Origin: CAYJRR01 sp964372275 [NCBI: uncultured bacterium]
GTDB lineage: Bacteria > CAYJRR01
Reading direction: 5' to 3'
DNA length: 15,227 nt
Assembly (NCBI GenBank): GCA_964372275.1
Contig: CAYJRR010000109.1
Coordinates: 1 to 15,227, forward strand
Made by a program: the position numbers and the translations under genes. The stretch's first letter is position 1; the number at the start of each line of letters is the position of its first letter. Under the pieces are notes generated by a model, which was given only the letters and a program-made list of their open reading frames with translations, did not search any database and was not told where the DNA came from. Positions 1 to 5,880 of this stretch are shown piece by piece.

Positions 1-1
1 C

Positions 2-205
2 TTCGACCGGATGGAGACGGTCGGCGCGATCCGCGCCGCGACGGCGGTGCTGGTCGGGGCGGACGATCCCTTGACGCCGCCGAAGTACGCCCGCTTCCTC
101 CACGAACGCATCCCGGGAAGCCGGCTGGTCGTCTTCCCGGAGGCGCGCCACGAGCTGCCGCAGGAGCGACCGCGCGAGCTGGCCGACGAGCTCCGCCGCT
201 TCTAG
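2..205 (+). CDS. Alpha/beta-hydrolase, C-terminal fragment (5' end outside window)
   Basis: The reading frame is open from the first bases, so the window holds only the last 67 residues. They match the end of alpha/beta-hydrolase fold enzymes. VLVGADDPLTPPKYARFL carries the acid residue of the triad after a beta-strand, and FPEARHELPQERP carries the catalytic histidine in the usual 'H-x-x-x-x-E-R-P' setting before the last helix. The nucleophile elbow lies upstream of the window, so the substrate (ester, haloalkane, lactone or other) cannot be judged. The first ATG at 11 is internal, not a real start. The TAG stop at 203-205 overlaps the stop codon of the convergent peptidase gene in a shared CTAG. 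The fold is well supported; the function is open. Confidence 0.75.
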   Translation, partial: FDRMETVGAIRAATAVLVGADDPLTPPKYARFLHERIPGSRLVVFPEARHELPQERPRELADELRRF

Positions 206-1650
206 GGGCCGGCGTCGGCCTTGGCGCGTTCGAGGAGATCCGGCGCGTTCGCGAGCGTCCAGGTGGCGATCAGCGCCGCGTCCCGCACCTGCGAAAGCTC
301 GTTGGGATCGATCTTGTCGCAGGTGTCGTCGGCGGTGTGGTGCAGGTCGAAGTATCGCGTGCCGTCCTGCACCAGCTCCAGCGTCGGGACGCCGGCGTGC
401 TGCAGCGGGATCGTGTCGGCGCCCCCCGCCTCGTCGTCGAACGAGGTCGATTCGATCCCCAGCGGCGACAGCGTCCGCCCGAGCGCGTCGAACAGCGCCG
501 CGCCCGACGGACCGGCGCGCCAGCGCAATCCGAAGGCGCGGCCGGCGCCGGCGTCGAGCTCCAGGGCCGCCTGGTGTCGCGCGAGCTCTCCCGCGTGTGC
601 GCGCGCGTACTCGATCGCCCCCTTGAGGCCGTTCTCCTCGTTGGCGAACAGCACCACGCGCACCGTCCGCCGCGGGGGCGAGCCCTTCAGCAGCCGCGCG
701 ACATCCAGCGCCAGCCCCACCCCCGCGCCGTCGTCGACCGCCCCGCGACCGAGATCCCAGGAGTCGAGGTGCGCCCCGATCACGACGATCTCCTCCGGAC
801 GTTCGGACCCGACGACTTCGCCGATCACGTTGGCGGAGGTCGCCGTCCCGCCATCGCGGGTCTCGAGCAGGAGCCGAAGCTTCACCGGACCGGCGGCCAT
901 CCGCCGGGCGAGCGTCTCCGCGTCCGGGATGGCGAGCGCCGCGGCGGGGATCCTCCGGACGGCGTCGTCGTAGCGCATCCCTCCGGTGTGCGGGAAGCGG
1001 GCGCTCGAGGTCCCGACCGAGCGAATGACGCTCGCCACCGCGCCGCGCCGCGCCGCCTCCACCGCGCCGACACTCCGGACCGAGACCGCCTCGCCGTAGC
1101 TCGCGAAGGCGTCGCGGCCACGAACCATCGGCCGGTCGTAGAAGACGATCTTTCCCGCGACCGCCTCCGAAGGGAGCGCCCTCAATTCGTCGATCGAGCC
1201 GACGCGGATCACCGGGGCTTCGATCCCGCCCTTGGGGGTGGAGACCGAGCCGCCGAGCGCCGCGGCCGCCAGCGGGATCTCGTGTCCGTCGGCGAGGAGC
1301 GTCGCGCTCGCCGACCCGCGCTCCCATCGGCGTACCTCGACCGGTTCGCGGCGCACGTTCGCGAGACCCAGCCGCTTCATCTCCTCGATCGCCCACCGTA
1401 CGGCGCGCGCATCGCCCGCGCTCCCGGCGAGCCGGGGGCCGACGCGGTCGGACAGATCGCAGGCGATCTCGTGCGCGGCCGACGGGGACCGGAGCAGCCC
1501 GGAAAGGACGGGGTCGAGCGGAGCGGGGGCGGGGGGCGTCGGGAGTGGCGAGGCCTCGCGCGGCACGGTGACCGGCGCCGGCCCCCGCGCAGCCGGTGCG
1601 CAGGACGCGAGAAGGACGAGGAGCGGCGAGAGGCGGCGAAGGGGGTGCAT
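202..1650 (-). CDS. Lipoprotein M28-family metallopeptidase (carboxypeptidase Q-like)
   Basis: A 482-residue exported di-zinc peptidase. The N-terminus has basic residues, a hydrophobic core and a lipobox ending at Cys17 (LLASC), so the mature enzyme should be a lipid-anchored envelope protein. Residues 57-140 resemble the peptidase N-terminal part, about 145-265 look like an inserted PA domain, and the catalytic domain follows. The M28 metal ligands and catalytic residues are visible: H294-L-D-S-W-D, D306-D307 followed by GAG, the E338-E339 pair in FANEEN, D366 in ELDAGAG, and H437/H438 in DLHHTADD. This pattern fits carboxypeptidase Q (PGCP) relatives, which release amino acids from short peptides. 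The start ATG has no Shine-Dalgarno; a TAGACT -10-like box lies 9 nt upstream. It is transcribed divergently from the urate locus and shares its stop region with the upstream hydrolase. The M28 assignment is firm; the substrate is unknown. Confidence 0.92.
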   Translation of the reverse strand: MHPLRRLSPLLVLLASCAPAARGPAPVTVPREASPLPTPPAPAPLDPVLSGLLRSPSAAHEIACDLSDRVGPRLAGSAGDARAVRWAIEEMKRLGLANVRREPVEVRRWERGSASATLLADGHEIPLAAAALGGSVSTPKGGIEAPVIRVGSIDELRALPSEAVAGKIVFYDRPMVRGRDAFASYGEAVSVRSVGAVEAARRGAVASVIRSVGTSSARFPHTGGMRYDDAVRRIPAAALAIPDAETLARRMAAGPVKLRLLLETRDGGTATSANVIGEVVGSERPEEIVVIGAHLDSWDLGRGAVDDGAGVGLALDVARLLKGSPPRRTVRVVLFANEENGLKGAIEYARAHAGELARHQAALELDAGAGRAFGLRWRAGPSGAALFDALGRTLSPLGIESTSFDDEAGGADTIPLQHAGVPTLELVQDGTRYFDLHHTADDTCDKIDPNELSQVRDAALIATWTLANAPDLLERAKADAGP

Positions 1651-1657
1651 GGGGCGG

Positions 1658-1674
1658 CGAGTCTACAAGACTCG
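1658..1674. repeat. Short inverted repeat next to the M28 gene start
   Basis: CGAGTC, a 5-nt spacer TACAA, then GACTCG form a perfect 6-bp inverted repeat centred just upstream of the M28 gene start. It overlaps the -10-like TAGACT of that gene (1660-1665 on the - strand), so a protein or hairpin here could block initiation. It may also be chance. Confidence 0.35.
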
Positions 1675-1680
1675 GAGAAT

Positions 1681-1767
1681 CCGAGCCGAATCGAGCGGTA
1701 CCCGACCCGAATCCGATCGGATTCGGTAGCGGTATCCGATCCGATCCGAACGGGTCCGATCCGGTCT
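1681..1767. repeat. Imperfect CCGAT/CCGAA pentamer array in divergent promoter region
   Basis: This 87-bp stretch is built largely from CCGAG, CCGAA, CCGAC and CCGAT units, often exactly 5 bp apart; 1736-1765 reads CCGAT CCGAT CCGAA CGGGT CCGAT CCGGT. Two 17-bp copies of AGCGGTAYCCGAYCCGA lie 34 bp apart (1694 and 1728) and flank the palindrome at 1707-1726. It sits between the divergent M28 and DUF6986 genes. It could be a cluster of operator sites or a decaying simple-sequence repeat. Confidence 0.6.
1707..1726. promoter_or_regulatory. Perfect 20-bp palindrome, candidate operator
   Basis: CCGAATCCGATCGGATTCGG reads the same on both strands. It lies between the divergent start codons, about 60 bp upstream of the -35 box of the DUF6986-puuD operon and inside the pentamer array. 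A two-fold symmetric site of this length is typical of dimeric repressors or activators; no regulator gene is in the window, so the partner is unknown. Confidence 0.45.
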
Positions 1768-1788
1768 CGGTCCTGTTCAGCCGGGGGC

Positions 1789-1817
1789 TTGTCTCGGCCC
1801 CTCGCCCGCCGTACAAG
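1789..1817 (+). promoter_or_regulatory. Sigma70-like promoter of the DUF6986-puuD operon, predicted leaderless
   Basis: TTGTCT (1789-1794), a 17-bp spacer and TACAAG (1812-1817) fit a housekeeping promoter. The -10 box ends 6 nt before the ATG at 1824 and there is no Shine-Dalgarno, so transcription should begin at or within a base or two of the start codon. Confidence 0.5.
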
Positions 1818-1823
1818 ACCCCG

Positions 1824-3167
1824 ATGGCGACCTCCCTCTCCGACGCGACCCTCCGCGAGCTGGCCGGCCGCTTGAAGTCGGCGCAGGCCGCGTTCCTCGA
1901 TCGCTACCCCGGCGAGTCCGGGAGCCGGCAGCCGGTCCACACCGTCTACGGCGGCGCGCACCTGTTCAAGGCCGACTCCTCCGCCAAGCTCGGCGAGGTG
2001 GCGCTCCGATCGCTCGATCAGTACGCCCCCGACGCGGCGACCTTCGCCGAGGCGATCGGCCTCGATCCCGCGCTCGGCGACAAGGTCTACCTCCGGGTGA
2101 AGGAGAAGCTGCGCCGCGAGCCGGTCGAGGACTTCCGCATCGACTTCGAGGACGGATACGGGATCCGCCCCGACGAGGAGGAGGACCGCCACGCCGCCGC
2201 CGCCGCCGAGGAGGTGGCGAAGGGGATCGGGGCCGGATCGCTGCCGCCGTTCCTCGGGATCCGCATCAAGTCGTTCTCCGCCGAGCTCGGGGGGCGAAGC
2301 CTGCGCACGCTCGACCTGTTCCTCACGACGCTCGTCGCCGCCTCCGGCGGGAAGCTGCCGTCGGGGTTCGTCGTGACGTTGCCGAAGATCACCTCCGCCG
2401 AGCAGGTGGCGGTGCTGGCCGACGCCCTCTCCAGCCTCGAGTCCCGGCTGGCGCTCCCCGCCGGCTCGCTGAAGCTGGAGCTGATGATCGAGACGACCCA
2501 GTCGATCCTCGACACCGAGGGTCGCTCGCCGCTGCTCCGGTTCGCGTCGGCGGCGCGAGGCCGTTGCACCGGGGCACACTTCGGCACCTACGACTACACC
2601 GCGTCGGTGAACGTCACCGCCGCCCACCAGCACATGCGGCATCCGGCATGCGACTTCGCGCGCTCCATGATGCAGGTGGCGTACGCCGGAACCGGGATCT
2701 GGTTGTCGGACGGCGCGACCAACATCATGCCGGTTGGCCCCCATCGCGCGAAGGAAGGGGCGGCGCTGGACCCCGGGCAACGGCGCGAGAACCGCCGCGT
2801 GGTGCACGCGGCGTGGCGCCTGCACGTCGACGACATCCGGCACTCGCTGACGAACGGCATCTACCAGGGATGGGACCTCCACCCGGCGCAGCTCCCGACC
2901 CGCTACGGAGCCGTGTACGGCTTCTTCCTCCAGGGCCTGAGCGCCGCCTCGGAGCGGCTGAAGAACTTCGTCGCCAAGGCGGCGCAGGCGACGCTGGTCG
3001 GCGACGTCTTCGACGACGCGGCGACGGGACAGGGTCTTCTCAACTTCTTCCTCCGTGGCGTGAACTGCGGCGCGTTGACCGAGCAGGAGGCGCTCGCCAC
3101 CGGCCTCACCCTGGAGGAGGTGCGGGGCCGCTCCTTCCTCAAGGTGCTCGAGAACCGGCGCAAATAG
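1824..3167 (+). CDS. CitE/HpcH-like aldolase-lyase superfamily protein (DUF6986 type)
   Basis: A 447-residue soluble protein; the only in-frame ATG near the N-terminal similarity is at 1824, directly after a promoter -10 box. It resembles the HpcH/HpaI aldolase and citrate-lyase-beta TIM barrels. Visible landmarks are DFRIDFEDGYG (103-113), GIRIKS (145-150, R147 and K149), TLPKI (185-189), MIETTQSILD with E223, GAHFGTYDYT with D257 (likely Mg ligands E223/D257), and GWDLHPAQ (349-356), which matches the C-terminal HPxQ of CitE-like proteins. I recognise the overall pattern as the DUF6986 group, whose reaction I do not know. It is followed after 15 bp by puuD. CitE-like enzymes make or break malyl- and citramalyl-CoA, so a role in disposing of glyoxylate from ureide breakdown is a reasonable inference, not shown. 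The fold is well supported; the activity is open. Confidence 0.85.
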   Translation: MATSLSDATLRELAGRLKSAQAAFLDRYPGESGSRQPVHTVYGGAHLFKADSSAKLGEVALRSLDQYAPDAATFAEAIGLDPALGDKVYLRVKEKLRREPVEDFRIDFEDGYGIRPDEEEDRHAAAAAEEVAKGIGAGSLPPFLGIRIKSFSAELGGRSLRTLDLFLTTLVAASGGKLPSGFVVTLPKITSAEQVAVLADALSSLESRLALPAGSLKLELMIETTQSILDTEGRSPLLRFASAARGRCTGAHFGTYDYTASVNVTAAHQHMRHPACDFARSMMQVAYAGTGIWLSDGATNIMPVGPHRAKEGAALDPGQRRENRRVVHAAWRLHVDDIRHSLTNGIYQGWDLHPAQLPTRYGAVYGFFLQGLSAASERLKNFVAKAAQATLVGDVFDDAATGQGLLNFFLRGVNCGALTEQEALATGLTLEEVRGRSFLKVLENRRK

Positions 3168-3182
3168 GGCGAAGATCCCGAC

Positions 3183-3992
3183 GTGGACGGATCGCTGCCC
3201 GAGTGGCTCCACCTTCTGTTGCGCTGGTTCCACGTCATCGCCGGGGTGATGTGGATCGGCCAGACCTACCTCTTCAACTTCATGGAGAGGACGATGGCCG
3301 AGGAGCAGGGCCCGGACGGCAAGCTCAAGCTGTGGATGGTGCACGGCGGCGGCTTTTACCTGGTGGAGAAGCAGAAGGTGCCGGAGGCGATGCCGCGGAC
3401 GCTTCACTGGTTCCGCTTCGAGTCGCTCTTCACCTGGATCAGCGGGATGCTGCTCTTGGCGATCGTCTACTACATGGGGGGGCTGCTCACCGATCCCCGG
3501 GTGTCGACGATCGGCGTCGGGCCGGCGGTCGCCTTGAGCCTCGGTCTGTTCGTCGTCGCATGGTTCGTCTACGACCTGCTCTGGCGGTCACCGCTCGGAA
3601 AGAACGAGGCGCTCGCCGCCGCCTCGTGCTACGCGCTGGTGGTCGCCGTCGCCTACGGTCTGCTCCAGGTCTACAGCGCCCGCGCCGCCTACATGCACGT
3701 CGGCGCGCTGTTCGGGACGATCATGGTGACCAACGTCTGGCGCCGGATCCTCCCCGGCCAGGACGCGATGATCGGCGCGGTGCGCGCGGGGCGCGAGCCC
3801 GACATGACGCTCGGAGCCCGTGGGAAGAACCGGTCCAAGCACAACACCTTCATGTCGGTGCCGCTGATCTTCATCATGATCAGCAACCACTTCCCGGTGG
3901 CGACCTACGGAAGCGCCCACCCGTTGCTGACGCTCGCGGCGCTGGTGCTGGTCGGCTGGATCGCCGCCAAGTTCATCCGCGACTACGCCTAG
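3183..3992 (+). CDS. puuD: PuuD-type membrane urate oxidase, without cytochrome c domain
   Basis: A 269-residue integral membrane protein matching the N-terminal membrane module of urate hydroxylase PuuD (Urate_ox_N). About seven hydrophobic helices can be placed near residues 8-34, 80-98, 107-133, 140-163, 166-184, 222-236 and 246-265. Conserved-looking sites are H17 (RWFHVIAG), H54 (MVHGGGFY), H172 (YMHVG) and the signature KHN...PLIFIMISNHFP (219-238), where histidines probably bind heme or substrate. PuuD oxidises urate to 5-hydroxyisourate and normally passes electrons to a fused C-terminal cytochrome c. Here the protein ends at FIRDYA with no CxxCH, and no CxxCH is seen in any real gene of the window. 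The GTG start is 15 bp after the DUF6986 stop; no strong Shine-Dalgarno is visible. Its stop shares a CTAG with uraH, which codes for the next enzyme of the pathway. Confidence 0.88.
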   Translation: MDGSLPEWLHLLLRWFHVIAGVMWIGQTYLFNFMERTMAEEQGPDGKLKLWMVHGGGFYLVEKQKVPEAMPRTLHWFRFESLFTWISGMLLLAIVYYMGGLLTDPRVSTIGVGPAVALSLGLFVVAWFVYDLLWRSPLGKNEALAAASCYALVVAVAYGLLQVYSARAAYMHVGALFGTIMVTNVWRRILPGQDAMIGAVRAGREPDMTLGARGKNRSKHNTFMSVPLIFIMISNHFPVATYGSAHPLLTLAALVLVGWIAAKFIRDYA

Positions 3993-4327
3993 CTGCCGCG
4001 GTAGGTGGAGTAGCCGAAGGGGCTCAAGAGCAGCGGGACGTGGTAGTGCGCGCCGGCGTCGCGGATCTCGAAGGTGACGCGGACCTCGGGATAGAAGCCG
4101 GCGAGCCCGCGCTTGGCGAAGTAGGCGGCGGTGTCGAAGCGGAGCGCGTAGGTGCCGGGCTGGAGCGGCGTCTTCTCGGGGGTCAGTGTGCGCAGGCGGC
4201 CGTCGGCGTCGGTCGCCCCCTGGCCGAGCCGTTTCCAGGCGCCGCCCGAGTCGCGCAGGTCGAGCTCCACCGGCACCCCCTCGGCGGGGCGTCCGGCCGC
4301 GGTGTCGAGAACGTGCGTCGTGATCAC
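3989..4327 (-). CDS. uraH: 5-hydroxyisourate hydrolase (transthyretin-like)
   Basis: A 112-residue protein of normal length for the family. It hydrolyses 5-hydroxyisourate, the product of urate oxidation, to OHCU. The three parts of the active site are visible: N-terminal ITTHVLDTA with H5, the ADGR motif with R44, and the C-terminal HYHVPLLLSPFGYSTYRGS with H96 and the diagnostic YRGS end. No signal peptide is present, so it acts in the cytoplasm. The start is GTG at 4327, chosen because a strong AAGGAGGAG Shine-Dalgarno lies just upstream within the allantoicase-UraD gene and because the family begins here. It overlaps the preceding stop as GTGA, indicating translational coupling. Last gene of the - strand operon. 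Confidence 0.96.
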   Translation of the reverse strand: MITTHVLDTAAGRPAEGVPVELDLRDSGGAWKRLGQGATDADGRLRTLTPEKTPLQPGTYALRFDTAAYFAKRGLAGFYPEVRVTFEIRDAGAHYHVPLLLSPFGYSTYRGS

Positions 4328-5880
4328 GGCCTCCTCCTTGCGGCGCGGGCGGCCTCCTCGGCGCACCACCGCCGCAGCCGCAGGCGGGTGATCGCCATCT
4401 GCTCCTCGGCGGCGGTGCGGAGCTCGAGGTCGGGGTCGTTCGCGAGTCGCGCCTCCAACATCTCGAGCATCTCGCCCGGCGATTTTCCGGAGGCGCACAC
4501 GAGGAAGACGAAGCCCTGTTTCGCCCGGTATTCGCGGTTGAGCCTGGCGAGCCGGGCGAGCGTCTTGGCGGGCGCGGCGGCGACCGACCGCTGCTCCTGG
4601 CTCGACCAGCGCGAGGCGCGTCCGTCCGTCTTTCGCTTCGCGTGGCGGCCACCGATCGCGGGGTGGGCGGCGAAGGCGTCGCGCCAATCGGCCTGGCGCA
4701 GGCTCCACCAGACCCGCTCGGCGATCCGTAGCAGGGCCGGCAGATCCTCGATCGGGCGGCGGTCGGCGACGCGCTCCGCCCAGGCGGTCGATCCGCAGCA
4801 GGCGAGGAGGGAGGCGATCGCGTCGTGCCGCGGGAGCGCGTTCAGGCGGTCGATCCCGAACTGCGAGGCCTCCTCGGCGGCCGGCTCGCCGAACAGGCGC
4901 ATGCGCGCCACCCCGCCGTCGGGGAAGACGTTGAGCCGCACGTGCGTGACGGAACCGATCGCGCGAAGCTCGTCGGCGAAGCGATGGCGGGTGTGCGGCT
5001 GCATTGCGCGCGCCGGGAGGAGGGGCCGCCAGGCGACGCGCCCGGAGGTGAGCACCTTCACGCTCGCGCCGGCGGCGTCGCAGCCGTCGAGCGACGCCTT
5101 TCCCGGCGCGTTCCCCTTGAAGTGCGTAGTGTCGATCTCCGCCTCGCGGACGGTTCCGCGCGCCCCCAGCGCGACGATCGTCCAGTCGTGCCCCGGGCCG
5201 CGGCGCCGGCGCGTTTCCCAACCCTCCCCCATGTTCGCGGCGGTGCCGGGAAGGATCAGGTGGTGGCGGGAGCCGAAGAACATGTCGCTGCAGACCGGGA
5301 CGCGCCCGCCGTTCTCGGCGGCGGCCAGGTCGACGAGCGAGCCGCGCGCGCGCAGCCGCGCCCAGTCGGGGACGACCTCGCCGTGGACGCGCAGCCGCGC
5401 CACGCCTCCGTCGGGATGGATGGTGAAGCGCAGGTGCGTGGTCCTCGCGGCCCCGTGGACGTCGAACCGGTTGACGGTGTCGCCCTGGAGCGCCGACCGC
5501 GGAAGGATCTCGGTCCACTTCGTCGACGCGCTTCGCGCCGCGGCCAGGTCGTCGTGGGTCGACAGCTCCGCCGCCTCGATCGAGCACTCGGAGGGGAAGT
5601 TGCCGCGGAAGAATCGGGTGTCGACCACCACTCCGCGCACGATCCCGGGGAGGCCCAGCCGGATGACGCAGTGGTCGCTCGTGCCGCCATCGCGGCGGCG
5701 GCGGGTCTCCCAGCCGTCCATCCACTTTCCGCGATCGGTATAGACCCCTTCGCGCCATTCCGGCGCATGGGGCCGGAGCAGGTTCTCCTTCTCGGCGAAG
5801 AACTCGTCGTTGGCGAACAGCACGGCGCCACCGACGCGCTCGGAGGCGAGGTCGATCCAGTCGGTGAAGTCATCGGCCAC
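4324..5880 (-). CDS. Bifunctional allantoicase / OHCU decarboxylase fusion
   Basis: A 518-residue cytoplasmic protein with two modules. Residues 1-335 are an allantoicase with its typical internal duplication: DGWETRRRR at 55-62 pairs with GEGWETRRRR at 218-227, FFRGNFP at 90-96 with HFKGNAP at 253-259, and HPDGGVARLRVHG at 155-167 with FPDGGVARMRLFG at 319-331. It cleaves allantoate to ureidoglycolate and urea. Residues about 340-505 are an OHCU decarboxylase (UraD): LNALPRHDA at the start, catalytic H406 in AAHPAIGG, SSQEQ (426-430), YRAKQGFVFLVCASGKS (451-467) and the ending E-x-x-x-I-x-x-x-R-L. It makes (S)-allantoin. The reading frame through the junction is clean, with no stop or frameshift. 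The GTG start at 5880 overlaps the end of allB by 11 bp. The two activities are not consecutive: allantoinase works between them. Confidence 0.93.
   Translation of the reverse strand: MADDFTDWIDLASERVGGAVLFANDEFFAEKENLLRPHAPEWREGVYTDRGKWMDGWETRRRRDGGTSDHCVIRLGLPGIVRGVVVDTRFFRGNFPSECSIEAAELSTHDDLAAARSASTKWTEILPRSALQGDTVNRFDVHGAARTTHLRFTIHPDGGVARLRVHGEVVPDWARLRARGSLVDLAAAENGGRVPVCSDMFFGSRHHLILPGTAANMGEGWETRRRRGPGHDWTIVALGARGTVREAEIDTTHFKGNAPGKASLDGCDAAGASVKVLTSGRVAWRPLLPARAMQPHTRHRFADELRAIGSVTHVRLNVFPDGGVARMRLFGEPAAEEASQFGIDRLNALPRHDAIASLLACCGSTAWAERVADRRPIEDLPALLRIAERVWWSLRQADWRDAFAAHPAIGGRHAKRKTDGRASRWSSQEQRSVAAAPAKTLARLARLNREYRAKQGFVFLVCASGKSPGEMLEMLEARLANDPDLELRTAAEEQMAITRLRLRRWCAEEAARAARRRP
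4331..4339 (-). promoter_or_regulatory. Strong Shine-Dalgarno for uraH
   Basis: AAGGAGGAG on the - strand, with the AGGAGG core 5 nt before the GTG at 4327. It lies inside the last codons of the upstream gene and fixes the uraH start. Confidence 0.8.

Noticed and set aside
202-1650. The peptidase as an allantoate amidohydrolase belonging to the urate pathway
   Set aside because: Allantoate amidohydrolases are M20-type cytoplasmic enzymes. This one has M28/carboxypeptidase Q motifs, a PA-like insert and a lipobox, and is transcribed away from the locus; an allantoicase is already present.
1681-1767. The repeat array as a CRISPR
   Set aside because: Units are 5 bp and imperfect, without 25-35 bp repeats, unique spacers or cas genes.
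1377-3407. Open frame of 676 codons on the - strand
   Set aside because: Antisense to the DUF6986 gene and crossing the divergent promoter region; the translation is a His/Arg/Glu-rich shadow.
3183-3992. A missing cytochrome c tail due to a frameshift
   Set aside because: Beyond the stop all + strand frames run antisense through uraH, and no CxxCH can be found; the truncation looks genuine.
2564-5743. Open frame of 1059 codons on the + strand
   Set aside because: It runs across DUF6986 and puuD in another frame and antisense through the urate genes; the translation is Arg/Ala-rich with no domain. It is a GC-rich shadow.
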